NCBI RefSeq assembly: GCF_000308575.1
Contig: NZ_BAFZ01000041.1
Span: 166,126 to 230,125 of the forward strand
Origin: Nocardia exalbida NBRC 100660
GTDB taxonomy: Bacteria; Actinomycetota; Actinomycetes; Mycobacteriales; Mycobacteriaceae
DNA length: 64,000 bases
Direction of reading: 5' to 3'
Every line of letters starts with the position of its first letter. Position 1 is the stretch's first letter. The translations under genes were made by a program, and so were the position numbers. Positions 1 to 8,857 of the stretch are shown piece by piece. The notes beneath the pieces were generated by a model that did no database searches, was not told the DNA's origin, and saw nothing but the letters and a program-made list of their open reading frames with translations.

Positions 1-61
1 CGCCGCGATCCCGGCGTCCACCCTCGCGTTCATCCTCTGGCGCGCGTTCCACCGGCGCTGA
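1..61 (+). CDS. 3' end of an upstream gene (partial)
   Basis: Only the last 19 codons and the TGA stop of a plus-strand gene are in the window. They read AAIPASTLAFILWRAFHRR. A hydrophobic stretch followed by a basic tail suggests the last segment of a membrane protein ending in the cytoplasm. The family cannot be judged from so short a piece. The next gene is convergent and starts its stop codon 7 bases further on. Confidence 0.5.
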   Translation, partial: AAIPASTLAFILWRAFHRR

Positions 62-67
62 CCCGGT

Positions 68-538
68 TCACACGCGCCGTCTATAGACCTGCCGGGATCC
101 ACCCTCCGGCCCTGGAGCGGCCTCCTCCGCGGGGTGGAAACCCAACTTCTCGTAGAACGCGCGCGCACCGCCGACGACCCCACCGGGGTGATCGGGCCCG
201 AAGGTGACCACTTCCAGCGTCCCCGGGGCGGGCACGTACCGGCGAACCGCGTCCGCGATGAGCGCCCGGCCGATGCCGTGCCCGCGAGCCTGTTCCGCGA
301 CGACCAGCCAGCGCACCCGGTAGACCGGCGGGTTCGACCCGAACAGGATGCCGCCGAGCACCTCCGCCCCCGCGGACCGAGCGACGAGCGCCGTCCCGCG
401 CCCGATGTGCCGCAGCACGGTGGCACGAAACTCGGCATCCTCGGCGGACGCCCCGAACCAGTGCTCGACCTGCCCCGCCAGTTCGAGAAAACCGGCGAGG
501 TCGTCCTCTCGCGCAAGCCTGACAATCATCCGCGCCAT
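68..538 (-). CDS. GNAT-family N-acetyltransferase
   Basis: A 156-residue single-domain GNAT acetyltransferase, expected to move an acetyl group from acetyl-CoA to an amine. The acetyl-CoA binding motif A is visible near residues 81-95 (VAEQARGHGIGRALI, the Q/R-x-x-G-x-G/A pattern), after the strand YRVRWLVV. The motif B region GGARAFYEKLGF follows near residue 123. Length is normal for the family. The substrate cannot be inferred. It is the last of several minus-strand genes (NUDIX, hypothetical, GNAT) and converges on the gene that ends at the window edge. Confidence 0.85.
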   Translation of the reverse strand: MARMIVRLAREDDLAGFLELAGQVEHWFGASAEDAEFRATVLRHIGRGTALVARSAGAEVLGGILFGSNPPVYRVRWLVVAEQARGHGIGRALIADAVRRYVPAPGTLEVVTFGPDHPGGVVGGARAFYEKLGFHPAEEAAPGPEGGSRQVYRRRV

Positions 539-577
539 CGTGACAGCATCGGTCGGCCGCGTCGACTCGAAGCGACC

Positions 578-1147
578 TCAGCTTGCGGTGGCTCGCAGAG
601 CGGTGTCCAGTTTGGCGAGGAAACGCGCGAAGTGGGGATCGGTGTCGGAGAGGTCGAAACCGGCTACGTCCCACCAATGTTCACCGTCGAACTCACGCGG
701 GTCGAGGGCGTGGCCGCGGGCGCGGTCGCCGCGGATCACGTACCAGAGGCTGACGTCTTCGTGCGCGTCGGAGCCGACGGTGGTGGTGACGGTGAGGAAC
801 AGCGGGTCGGGCCCGACGACGTCGAACCGTGCCTCGACGCCGATCTCCTCGGCCGCTTCCCGCCGCGCCGCGTCGAGCGGATGCTCGCCGGGATCGACGT
901 GCCCTCCGGTCGGCAGCCAGAGCCCGGCGAGGCGATGCCTGCCGAGCAGCACGGCCCGCGCCACCGGATCGACCAGCACGGCATAGGCGACCAGGTGTCG
1001 CGGCGGCGTGGCCGGTTTGGCCCGCCGGAAGATGTCGTCGGTCGACGCGAGCCAATCCAGCGTCGTGTCGACGTGCTGCCGCTCGAGCTCGTCGAGCGGC
1101 GTGATCCGCTGCACGACATCGGCGACCACGGCGGTGGCGGAGTGCAT
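578..1147 (-). CDS. NUDIX hydrolase
   Basis: A 189-residue NUDIX-family hydrolase, which would cleave a nucleoside diphosphate linked to another group using a divalent metal. A complete Nudix box G-x5-E-x7-R-E-U-x-E-E-x-G-U is present (GGHVDPGEHPLDAARREAAE, continuing EIGVE). The frame stays open upstream, but ATG at 1147 is chosen because the upstream part is arginine-rich antisense-like sequence with no family resemblance. The N-terminal 45 residues before the domain are helical. This family often has an N-terminal extension of this size in actinobacteria. The substrate is unknown. Confidence 0.85.
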   Translation of the reverse strand: MHSATAVVADVVQRITPLDELERQHVDTTLDWLASTDDIFRRAKPATPPRHLVAYAVLVDPVARAVLLGRHRLAGLWLPTGGHVDPGEHPLDAARREAAEEIGVEARFDVVGPDPLFLTVTTTVGSDAHEDVSLWYVIRGDRARGHALDPREFDGEHWWDVAGFDLSDTDPHFARFLAKLDTALRATAS

Positions 1148-1179
1148 GGCAGGGACTGTAGCGCCGGGCACCGACAGCT

Positions 1180-1467
1180 TCAGCCGTCCAGTACCACGGG
1201 TTTGAGCCGGGTGGTGTACGTCGCGGCGCGGTCGAGCGCGTCGGCGGCCGCGGCGAGTTCGAGCAGCGCTTCCTCGAACACCTCGCGCGCGCCCGCGACA
1301 CAATAGCCGGGGGTGGTGAGCGCGCCGACCCCGTCGGTATCGATCAGCAGCCCGGAATCCGGCAGCGCGCCGTAATCATCGGCCAACGCGGCGAGGTCAC
1401 GCCGCAACTCGCGTACCCGGTGCAGCAAGCGGCCGCGCCGTTCCTCCAGGATCAATGGATCGATCAT
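1180..1467 (-). CDS. hypothetical small helical protein
   Basis: A 95-residue protein of unknown function. It is acidic and mostly helical, with a heptad-like start (EERRGRLLHRVRELRRDLAAL) and a central segment with a single cysteine (TTPGYCVAGAREVF). It has no signal peptide and no membrane segment. It lies 32 bases upstream of the NUDIX gene on the same strand, so the two are probably co-transcribed. I do not recognise a family. Confidence 0.6.
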   Translation of the reverse strand: MIDPLILEERRGRLLHRVRELRRDLAALADDYGALPDSGLLIDTDGVGALTTPGYCVAGAREVFEEALLELAAAADALDRAATYTTRLKPVVLDG

Positions 1468-1560
1468 CGGTGCCTCGTTCCGATCGACGCGTGTTCACCC
1501 GCAATCTACCGAGCGCGGCTGTTCTCGTGCGGCCCGGCGCACGGCCGGGCCGCGGGCGAT

Positions 1561-2448
1561 TCACGGTCGCAGTACCGACACCAGGAATTCGGTCTGGTCG
1601 TACACGGTCTTCTCGAAGACCTCGTCGAAATAGATATCGAAATGTCCTGCGGGATATCGCTTCACCACCGCGTGCTTGGTTCGTTCGGCGGCGCGCAGCG
1701 CCGATTTCACCGGCGCGACGGAGTCGTCGTCGCACAGGGCGTACAGCACCGGCATCTTCAGCGCCTTCGCGCGTCGCCCCGGCGCGTCGAACAGTGCGGA
1801 GAATGCGACGCGCGCGGCCACTTTCGGCTCGTAGGTCTCGCTCTCGTCGGTCAGCCTGCGGAAGCCGTCCGGCACGTCGGGCGCGCTCATCAGCGCCGCG
1901 GCCCGCTTGCGCCCGGCGAGCCGGATGCGGACCGGCTTACGCTGGATCGGCCCGAGCAGCAGGTCGACGGCCGCGATGGTGGAGACCTTGATCAGGCTGA
2001 TCGGCCCCTTCGCCAGCGCCGAGGACAGTCCGCTGGTGAACGGCACCTGCGCGACCACGGCAGCGATGTAGGCGTCGTCCGGCGCGACCGAGAGCACGTG
2101 CCCGCCGCCGAACGACGTGCCCCACAGCGCGATCCGGGTCGCGTCGATGCCGCGCAGCGTGCGCGCGTACGCGATGGCGGCGTGCCAGTCTTCGCGTTGC
2201 CGCGCGATGCTCAGCAACTGGCGCGGCGTGCCCTGACTGGCGCCGAAATGCCGATAGTCGAATACCAGGACCGCCATCCCCGCCGCTGCGAAACGCCGCG
2301 CGTACCGATCCAGTCCCATTTCCCGATTGGCCCCCAGGCCGTGTCCCATCACCACTAGCGGGCGGGGTTTGGGTGCGCCGTCCGGGCGATATAGCCACGC
2401 CGCGCACTGTTCGCTTCCGGATGGGAAGCCGACCTCGACACGTTCCAT
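1561..2448 (-). CDS. alpha/beta hydrolase (dienelactone-hydrolase/X-Pro-peptidase-like)
   Basis: A 295-residue alpha/beta hydrolase. The oxyanion-hole HG motif (MGHGLG, about residues 34-39), the nucleophile elbow G-T-S-F-G-G (Ser112), an acidic site CDDDSVAP (Asp240-242) and a late histidine (PAGHFDIY, His269) make a full catalytic triad. Length and layout match small esterases related to the S15/dienelactone-hydrolase group; the substrate is unknown. ATG at 2448 is chosen because the longer open frame runs through the RNase P RNA gene on the other strand. It is transcribed away from rnpB, so the two promoters must share the short gap. Confidence 0.8.
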   Translation of the reverse strand: MERVEVGFPSGSEQCAAWLYRPDGAPKPRPLVVMGHGLGANREMGLDRYARRFAAAGMAVLVFDYRHFGASQGTPRQLLSIARQREDWHAAIAYARTLRGIDATRIALWGTSFGGGHVLSVAPDDAYIAAVVAQVPFTSGLSSALAKGPISLIKVSTIAAVDLLLGPIQRKPVRIRLAGRKRAAALMSAPDVPDGFRRLTDESETYEPKVAARVAFSALFDAPGRRAKALKMPVLYALCDDDSVAPVKSALRAAERTKHAVVKRYPAGHFDIYFDEVFEKTVYDQTEFLVSVLRP

Positions 2449-2480
2449 GGCCACCAACCGTACCCAGTATCCTGGGACGG

Positions 2481-2900
<420 letters not shown>

Positions 2901-2905
2901 CCCGC

Positions 2906-2937
2906 CGGGCGTGCTTCACAAGTGCGAAGCACGCCCG
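2906..2937 (+). terminator. hairpin terminator after rnpB
   Basis: A perfect 12-bp inverted repeat (2906-2917 and 2926-2937, arm CGGGCGTGCTTC) with an 8-base loop lies directly after the P1 helix of rnpB. There is no T tract, as is common in high-GC actinobacteria. Its position, just before the convergent lipoprotein gene, fits a terminator acting on both strands. Confidence 0.75.
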
Positions 2938-2949
2938 CGCAGAGCAGGG

Positions 2950-3345
2950 TCAGCACATGAGCTTGGCCATTTGATAGATCGCCTTGGCCTCTTCGGAGCT
3001 GGGCTGGGTGGCGCCGCCAGCGCGCTTGGTGATGTTCGCGACGACGTCGCCCTCCGATTTACCGGCTTTGATGTCCCCGCATGTCTCGGTCAGGATGCTC
3101 GCGATCTTCGCGTCGTCCTTGCCTTCGGACAGCTTGGGGAACGCGCCGCGGAAGCTGACGAGGAACGCGCCCGCCTTCACGCTGTCGACCTGCGCGGCGG
3201 CCTGCGTCGCCGTGGTCGTGGCCTGCGAGCCGGCATCGCCGGTCTTGTCGTCCCCGCAACCGGTGAGGAGCAGGGTGAGGAGGGTGGCGCCTGCCGCGAA
3301 CGCGGCCGTGGTTCTGGCCGCGAGCGCGGCGGTAGTTCTGGTCAC
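2950..3345 (-). CDS. DUF732-like lipoprotein
   Basis: A 131-residue secreted lipoprotein. It has a signal peptide with an alanine/leucine-rich core ending in a clear lipobox (LLTGC, Cys30), then a threonine/alanine-rich linker. The globular part (about residues 52-131) has the look of the actinobacterial DUF732 family: a start like AGAFLVSFRGAFP, a central cysteine (TETCGDI) and a terminal cysteine that could pair with it. Function in the family is unknown; it would sit on the outer face of the cytoplasmic membrane. It converges on rnpB. Confidence 0.75.
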   Translation of the reverse strand: MTRTTAALAARTTAAFAAGATLLTLLLTGCGDDKTGDAGSQATTTATQAAAQVDSVKAGAFLVSFRGAFPKLSEGKDDAKIASILTETCGDIKAGKSEGDVVANITKRAGGATQPSSEEAKAIYQMAKLMC

Positions 3346-3374
3346 GCAGCGGCATGCTAGCGGCCTGTAACGAC

Positions 3375-3407
3375 CGTCGCCTCCCGTCAGGTGAACGGGA
3401 GGCGACG
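3375..3407 (-). terminator. hairpin terminator after the 30-residue small gene
   Basis: A perfect 13-bp inverted repeat (3375-3387 and 3395-3407, arm CGTCGCCTCCCGT) with a 7-base loop. It lies 27 bases past the stop of the small gene at 3434-3526 on the minus strand and just before the start of the DUF732-like gene. Its position is what one expects for a terminator of the small gene. Confidence 0.7.
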
Positions 3408-3433
3408 AGTAGTGGGAGAAAAGAATCGCGCGG

Positions 3434-3526
3434 TCAGATCGGGTTGATCACGAAAACCTGCGCCCAATAGGCGGCCTGCTCCGGGCCGAGCAGAGGCAAC
3501 AGGTAGTCGAACAAAATCGATGACAT
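3434..3526 (-). CDS. 30-residue small hydrophobic protein
   Basis: A small open frame encoding MSSILFDYLLPLLGPEQAAY followed by WAQVFVINPI. It is hydrophobic and aromatic, so it may be a membrane-associated micropeptide. Support: an ATG start with a GGGAG ribosome-binding sequence about 10 bases upstream, a strong hairpin terminator shortly after the stop, and no better frame in this stretch. A 120-codon frame on the same strand overlaps it but looks like arginine/proline-rich shadow. Function unknown. It diverges from the secreted-protein gene at 3783. Confidence 0.55.
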   Translation of the reverse strand: MSSILFDYLLPLLGPEQAAYWAQVFVINPI

Positions 3527-3782
3527 AGGTATGGAGCTCCCAAATTGTCGACGTGCGGGACATTTCGAAGGCGCGGGCGAACGCGACGCCCGTCACGGCG
3601 GGCCACGTTAGCAGCGCGGGCGCGCTCGTGTCTCGGGGCGAGAAATTTTCCGCTGCCCGATTCGTACGGAACTGGCCCTGATCGTGATCGACGTCATAAA
3701 GTAGTCGCCGTTGGCAAGGCCCGGCGCAGGGCAGCACCGGGCCATTCATACTTCGATCGCGGGAAAGCAGGTCTCAACACAT

Positions 3783-4115
3783 ATGCGAGTAGTTCGCTCC
3801 ATGGTCGCAGGCGCATTGGTCGCAGGCGCCGCTTCGATTTTCGCGGTGCTGGGTGCGGGTTCGGCAAGCGCCGTCGCGGTGACTCCACTGCAGGGTGGGG
3901 TTCAGGTCGACCTGAGTCCCGCCGACACGGTGTGGGTGCACCAGAACCACGTCGGCCTGGCTCTCGCCGGGTTGCCGCATCCGTCCGCCGCCTCCTTCGG
4001 CGAGGCGCTGGACGCCGCGGCCGGGGTCTCGTCCTCGGTGCCCGGTGGCCGGGTCACCTTCACCGTCTACGGTCCGTTCGATCAGTTGAACGGCACCATG
4101 CTGGCGCTCCAGTAG
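3783..4115 (+). CDS. small secreted protein, unknown function
   Basis: A 110-residue exported protein. The first 30 residues form a Sec signal peptide (positively charged start MRVVRS, hydrophobic core, AxA-type site GSASA). The mature part of about 80 residues has no cysteine and reads like a small beta-rich domain ending in the tract FTVYGPFDQLNGTM. ATG at 3783 is chosen because it starts the signal peptide; the frame is open further upstream. The RNB ribonuclease gene starts 15 bases after its stop, so the two may share a transcript. I do not recognise the family. Confidence 0.7.
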   Translation: MRVVRSMVAGALVAGAASIFAVLGAGSASAVAVTPLQGGVQVDLSPADTVWVHQNHVGLALAGLPHPSAASFGEALDAAAGVSSSVPGGRVTFTVYGPFDQLNGTMLALQ

Positions 4116-4130
4116 GACCGGCGCCTCAGC

Positions 4131-5582
4131 GTGGAACTCCACCCGCGGATCGTGTCGGGGCCGGTCGATTTCGGCGCCATACGTTCCGAGTTCGGCCTGG
4201 CCTCGGCGTACCCCGCCGAGGCCAGCGCGGAGGCCCGCGACGCGGTGGACGCGTTCGCGGGCATCCGGGCCGATCGCACGGACATCCCGTTCGTGACGAT
4301 CGACCCGCCCGGGGCCATGGATCTGGATCAGGCCCTGCACATCGAACGCACCTCCGGCGGCTTCATCGTGCATTACGCCATCGCCGATGTAGGCGCCGTG
4401 ATCGCCCCCGACGGCGCGCTGGCCGAAGAGTCCGGCGCCAGGGGACAGACCTTCTATCTTCCCGACGGCACCGTGCCGCTGCACCCGCCCGCGTTGTCGG
4501 AAGGCTCCGCGAGCCTGCTTCCCGAGCGGACGCGCCCGGCCGCGCTGTGGACCATCGAACTCGACGAGCAGGCCGAACCGGTGCGGTTCTCGGTGGTTCG
4601 TGCCCTGGTCCGCTCCCGGGCCCGGTTCGACTACTTCCACGTGCAGGCCGACGCGGCGTCCGGTCGGCTGCACCCCTCCATCGCGGCCCTGCCGGAATTC
4701 GGCACGCGGCGCATCGAGGCGGGGCTGGCGCGCGGCGCGATCGGGCTGCGGTTGCCCGCGCAAGCCGTGGTCGAGGACGAGCACGCCGACGGGCACTGGC
4801 GGCTGGTGGTGGAACCGCGCACCGCCGCCGACGACTGGAACGAACAGGTCTCGCTGCTGACGGGCATGTGCGCGGCGCGGATCATGCTGGACGCGGACGC
4901 GCCCGCCGGGGAGCGGGTCGCGCTGCTGCGCACCATGCCGCCACCATCGGAAGCCGCGATCGATTCGATGCGCCGCACCGCGCAGGCGCTGGGCGTGGCG
5001 TGGTCCGACGGCGAATCGGTCGGGCGGATGCTGGCCGGACTTGATACCGGCACACCAGCGGCGCTGGTCCTCATGTCCGAGGCGACAACCCTGCTGCGCG
5101 GCGCTTCCTACACCGTGGTCGACGGGGAGTCAGGGGAGCCGCCCGCGCCGGAAAATCTGCGGCACAGTGCGATCGGCGCCCCGTACGCGCACGTCACCGC
5201 CCCGCTGCGGCGGTTGTCGGACCGGTTCACGACCGAGATCTGCCTGGCCAGGTGCGCGGGAACCGAGGTGCCGCGCTGGGTGCGCGAGGGGCTGGCGGGC
5301 GCGGCCGACGCCATGCGGCGCAGCGACAACGTCGCGGGCAAGCTCGAACGGGCCTGTATCGACCTGACCGAGTCGACCCTGCTGGCGCCGCGGACCGGCG
5401 CGCAGTTCGACGCCGTGGTGGTGCGCGAGGCCAACGGCAACCGGCCCGCCGTGGTCTTCGTTCCCGACCCGCCGGTGCTCGGGCCGTGCGTGGGGAAACC
5501 GCCGGAAGGTAAGACGGTGCGGGTGCGGCTGCTGTCGGCCGACCCGGTGGAGCGGAAAGTGTCGTTCGAGTACCCGGCGTGA
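4131..5582 (+). CDS. RNB-domain exoribonuclease
   Basis: A 483-residue protein with an RNase II/RNase R-type catalytic (RNB) domain, expected to degrade RNA 3' to 5'. The metal-binding signature is clear at residues 54-69 (FVTIDPPGAMDLDQAL), with Asp58, Asp64 and Asp66, and the later motif APLRRLSDR matches the conserved RNB arginine region. It is much shorter than RNase R and lacks obvious N-terminal cold-shock domains; the C-terminal 90 residues could form a small beta domain. This short form is common in actinobacteria. The start is GTG at 4131, 15 bases after the secreted-protein gene. Confidence 0.85.
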   Translation: MELHPRIVSGPVDFGAIRSEFGLASAYPAEASAEARDAVDAFAGIRADRTDIPFVTIDPPGAMDLDQALHIERTSGGFIVHYAIADVGAVIAPDGALAEESGARGQTFYLPDGTVPLHPPALSEGSASLLPERTRPAALWTIELDEQAEPVRFSVVRALVRSRARFDYFHVQADAASGRLHPSIAALPEFGTRRIEAGLARGAIGLRLPAQAVVEDEHADGHWRLVVEPRTAADDWNEQVSLLTGMCAARIMLDADAPAGERVALLRTMPPPSEAAIDSMRRTAQALGVAWSDGESVGRMLAGLDTGTPAALVLMSEATTLLRGASYTVVDGESGEPPAPENLRHSAIGAPYAHVTAPLRRLSDRFTTEICLARCAGTEVPRWVREGLAGAADAMRRSDNVAGKLERACIDLTESTLLAPRTGAQFDAVVVREANGNRPAVVFVPDPPVLGPCVGKPPEGKTVRVRLLSADPVERKVSFEYPA

Positions 5583-5598
5583 CAGGCCGGGAGCCCGC

Positions 5599-7428
5599 TC
5601 ATCCGAACAGTGTGGCGGCGGTGGCCGGATAGCGGCTCAGCTCGCGACCTGCCGCCGCGTCCTCCGCGGCGGCGAGAATCTCGTAGAGACCGGCATCCTC
5701 GCCCGCGGCGGCGGCCTCGGCCGCGCGGTGCAGGATCGCCTCGTGCGACTCCACCGCGTCCCGGTGATCGCCGAGCACGGTCTGGAGCTTCTTCGCGCGG
5801 CTGCCGCGCTCGGCGGCCTCGTCCCCGATCACCTGCTCCGCCGCCTCGCACGCGTACCGCAGCCGCTTGGCGCTCTTGCGGATGTCGTGCAGCAACTCCA
5901 CCCGGTGCAGCGGGTCGACGGTGGCCTCGGCGCGGACCAGGGACTGCACCCGGTCGAGGTCGCGCCGCAGCACCTCGCCGAAGACGTCCGTCGCGGACGC
6001 GGCGGCGCGGGAGTGGCGCAGCGGCGGATCGGTGCGCCACCCGGACAGTTCGTCGCGCAGCTCGCGGTAGCGCGCGCTGTCCAGCGCGGCCAGCACCTCG
6101 TCGTGCGCCGCACGATAGCGCTCGCGCTCGGTGTCGACCAGACGCTTGGTGACGGCGTCGAGGCCGGCCCGCTCGGCATGCTCGGTGAGCAGGTCGGCGA
6201 ACCGGTCGGCGCGCACCTCCGCGTCTCGCGCCGCGCCGAGCAATCCGGCCAGCCACTTGAGTTCCGCGCCCATCGCGGCGGCGGGTTTCTTCGTGAGCAG
6301 TCGGCCGTAGGACCGCAGCACGCTGCGCAGCCTGCGGGTGGCCACCCGCATCTGATGGACCGAATCCGGTGCGTCGGCGCGGACCTCGGGCTCGGCGGCC
6401 AAGAGCCGGTCGATGTCCTCGCGCAACGCGGCGACCAGTGCGTTCCCGGCCGTGACCACCGGGCGGACCCCTGCTTTCGCGAATCGGTCGGTCGCTTCGA
6501 TCAGGTGATGGGTGATGCCGGGTTCGCTCGCCGCGTGCCCGGCGTCGTCGACGATGTGCAGGACCGAGCCGGGCCAGGCGCGATGCAGATCCCACGCGCT
6601 GACCGCCGGGCAGACGATGTCGTGACGGCCCTGCACGATCACGGCGGGAATGTGGGAGATGGCGTCGATATCGCGCAGCAGCTGGCCCTCCTCGAGGAAC
6701 CCGCCGTTGCGGAAGTAGTGGTTCTCGATGCGCGCGAACGCGAGGGCGAATCGGGGATCGGACGTCTCGGCCACCCGATCCGGGTGCGGCAGCAGCGAAC
6801 TCGTCGCACCCTCCCAGCTGGACCAGGCGATCGCGGCCGTGCGGGCGAGCTGCTCGTCGGGTGCGTGCAGCAGGCGGTGGTAGACCTCGACCAGGTCGCC
6901 GTCGCGTTCGTCCTCGGGCACCGGTGCGAGGAACTTCTCCCACTCGTCCGGATAGACGTAGCCGGCGGCGCCGTTGTAGTACCAGTCGATTTCCTTGCGC
7001 CGCAACAGGAAGATCCCGCGCAGCACCATTTCGGTGACGCGGTCGGGATGCCGCTGGGCGTAGGCCAGCGCGAGCGTGGACCCCCACGAACCGCCGAACA
7101 CCTGCCAGCGATCGATGCCGAGATGTTCGCGCAACGCCTCGATATCGGAGATCAGATGGCCGGTGGTGTTGTACTCCAGACTCGCGCCGTCGGCCAGGTG
7201 CGGGGTGGATCGGCCGCACCCGCGCTGGTCGAACAGCACGATCCGATAGGCGGCCGGATCGAAGAACTGCCGATGGAACGGCGCGGTCCCGCCGCCGGGG
7301 CCACCGTGCAGGAACACCACCGGCTTGCCCTCCGGGTTGCCGCTGACTTCCCAGTACACCGACTGGCCGTCGCCGACCGCCAGCATGCCGGAGTCGTACG
7401 GCTCGATCGCTGGATAGCGGGTGCGCAT
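5599..7428 (-). CDS. prolyl aminopeptidase fused to a CHAD domain
   Basis: A 609-residue two-domain protein. Residues 1-320 are a proline iminopeptidase (S33 alpha/beta hydrolase), which removes N-terminal proline from peptides: HGGPGGG at 41-47, nucleophile elbow GGSWGS with Ser114, Asp270 in GRHDIV and His298 in DAGHAA. Residues 323 to about 600 are a CHAD domain: an alpha-helical, histidine/arginine-rich domain with the signature HQMRVATRRLRSVLRSY at 358-374 and a second DIRKSAKRLRYACEA. CHAD domains bind polyphosphate in described cases. No frameshift or stop separates the two, and the linker is only a few residues. It converges on the RNB gene. Confidence 0.9.
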   Translation of the reverse strand: MRTRYPAIEPYDSGMLAVGDGQSVYWEVSGNPEGKPVVFLHGGPGGGTAPFHRQFFDPAAYRIVLFDQRGCGRSTPHLADGASLEYNTTGHLISDIEALREHLGIDRWQVFGGSWGSTLALAYAQRHPDRVTEMVLRGIFLLRRKEIDWYYNGAAGYVYPDEWEKFLAPVPEDERDGDLVEVYHRLLHAPDEQLARTAAIAWSSWEGATSSLLPHPDRVAETSDPRFALAFARIENHYFRNGGFLEEGQLLRDIDAISHIPAVIVQGRHDIVCPAVSAWDLHRAWPGSVLHIVDDAGHAASEPGITHHLIEATDRFAKAGVRPVVTAGNALVAALREDIDRLLAAEPEVRADAPDSVHQMRVATRRLRSVLRSYGRLLTKKPAAAMGAELKWLAGLLGAARDAEVRADRFADLLTEHAERAGLDAVTKRLVDTERERYRAAHDEVLAALDSARYRELRDELSGWRTDPPLRHSRAAASATDVFGEVLRRDLDRVQSLVRAEATVDPLHRVELLHDIRKSAKRLRYACEAAEQVIGDEAAERGSRAKKLQTVLGDHRDAVESHEAILHRAAEAAAAGEDAGLYEILAAAEDAAAGRELSRYPATAATLFG

Positions 7429-7441
7429 CCGACCGCCCGGC

Positions 7442-7891
7442 TCAGAACGCCAGACCGGAGGCCAGATCCGGGATGCCGAGTGCCTCCACGGCCTGCTGCC
7501 GCACGTCCGGGCAGCTCTTGGTGGTGAGGCGGTCGACGATCGGCTTGTCGGCCAGCACCGCGCCGTTGATGCCGCCGTTGCGCAGCGCCCACTCGTGCAC
7601 CAGGGCGTTGAGCCCGATCTTGCCGAGGGTGCCGCCCTGGATTCGCCAGTTGGACAGCTCCGGCCGGATCATGTCGCACAGCTGGGCCGCGGCCGCGTCG
7701 GAGATCTCCGGGGCCGTCGGCGTGACGCGGCCGGAGGTCGTGCCCGGCGCCCCGGTGGCCGATACCGTGGTCGAACTCGAGCTGCCGGTGGGGGCCGGGT
7801 CCGAGTCGCTGCCGCAAGCGGTCAACGCCCCGGCGGCGAATACGCCCGCCACCAGCAGGGTGCTGCGTGATATCCAACGGCTGTACGGCAT
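7442..7891 (-). CDS. lipoprotein, unknown function
   Basis: A 149-residue secreted lipoprotein with a signal peptide and lipobox (LTAC), a serine/threonine-rich linker and a globular region of about 90 residues with two cysteines (AAQLCDMI and TKSCPDV) that could form a disulphide. The start is ATG at 7891, preceded by AGAGG at the right distance; a longer frame reaches 7936. It lies 13 bases upstream of the peptidase-CHAD gene on the same strand and is probably co-transcribed with it. Similar short lipoproteins are common in Nocardia, but I do not know a function. Confidence 0.7.
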   Translation of the reverse strand: MPYSRWISRSTLLVAGVFAAGALTACGSDSDPAPTGSSSSTTVSATGAPGTTSGRVTPTAPEISDAAAAQLCDMIRPELSNWRIQGGTLGKIGLNALVHEWALRNGGINGAVLADKPIVDRLTTKSCPDVRQQAVEALGIPDLASGLAF

Positions 7892-7982
7892 GGGTACCTC
7901 TGGTCGTGTCGGTAATGTCGGCATCGAGTCTGCCATTGATTTCGGCGACCGGCCCGAACCGGCCGTTTTCGGTGGGAATAGG

Positions 7983-8780
7983 TCACTGGAAGTGCGCGCG
8001 GAGCTCGTCGAGCAGATCCTGGCGTACCCGATCGAAGGCCGGCTCGGCGCTTTCCACGGTCCGCCACGGATGCAGGGCGACCAATGGAGCCAGGCGGTCG
8101 GCTGCGGCGATCTCGGCCTCGGATACGTCCCCCACCTGTCGCCAGCGGGCGAAATACTCCGCGCGATAGGGACTGTTCAGCACGCGGTGGGACAGGAACG
8201 GGTGGGTGATCACGGCATCGCCCCAGTCGAAGAGCAGGCCGGGCCCTGCACCACGCGCGAAGACGTTGCCCGGGTGCAGATCGTTGTGCTCGATGCCGAG
8301 CAGACCGGACGCGGTCAGCACGGTGGCGGCCGCTTCGATGCCGCCGCCGAGCCCCGGCACGCGCGGCTCGAAATGGCGGTAGACGCTGATCAATTCGCCC
8401 GGCGGCAAGTACGGTGTGCCGGTGGCGCGCAAGTCTTCCACGTGCGTGCCGAGCGCGCGCTGGAGATCGGCATAGTGGCGGATCAAAGCGGGCCATCCTG
8501 CGTCGAAGCCGTCGGCGGTGGCGCCGCCGTCCGGGCTGAGCAGCCAGCCGTTGTCCGGGTGCACCGCGAGCGGTTCCAGCACGCTGCCGGGACGCAGGTG
8601 GGCCAGCAGACGCAACAGCGGTCCCTCGTGGACGAAGGCGCGCGCGTTGGCCTTGACCCACATCGGGCCGGCATCGGTGGGAACACGGGCGAGTAGCGAC
8701 CATGCTCGCCGCTTGGTCTCCACCGCGATGCCGGTGACTTCGATGCCGTGGGCACGCAGGATGGTGCGCGCCCAGTTCAC
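7983..8780 (-). CDS. aminoglycoside-phosphotransferase-like kinase
   Basis: A 265-residue small-molecule kinase of the APH/choline-kinase fold. The catalytic loop H-N-D-L-H-P-G-N is at 165-172 (catalytic Asp167) and the metal-binding Asp185 lies in LLFDWGDAV. The N-lobe lysine is probably in MWVKANAR. The start is GTG at 8780; the frame continues upstream and the start is not certain. It is 78 bases downstream of panB on the same strand. The substrate is unknown, and resistance should not be assumed from the fold. Confidence 0.8.
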   Translation of the reverse strand: MNWARTILRAHGIEVTGIAVETKRRAWSLLARVPTDAGPMWVKANARAFVHEGPLLRLLAHLRPGSVLEPLAVHPDNGWLLSPDGGATADGFDAGWPALIRHYADLQRALGTHVEDLRATGTPYLPPGELISVYRHFEPRVPGLGGGIEAAATVLTASGLLGIEHNDLHPGNVFARGAGPGLLFDWGDAVITHPFLSHRVLNSPYRAEYFARWRQVGDVSEAEIAAADRLAPLVALHPWRTVESAEPAFDRVRQDLLDELRAHFQ

Positions 8781-8857
8781 CAGGGGTTCCAGCGGTTGGC
8801 CGAGCAGCGTGCGGGGGGCGTGCGCTGCCCGGCCGGTGCCGGCCGGGGAATCGCCGG

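Noticed and set aside
7983..8780. Calling an aminoglycoside resistance gene
   Set aside because: The fold and catalytic loop are those of APH-type kinases, but the sequence does not match a known resistance enzyme and the family has many other substrates.
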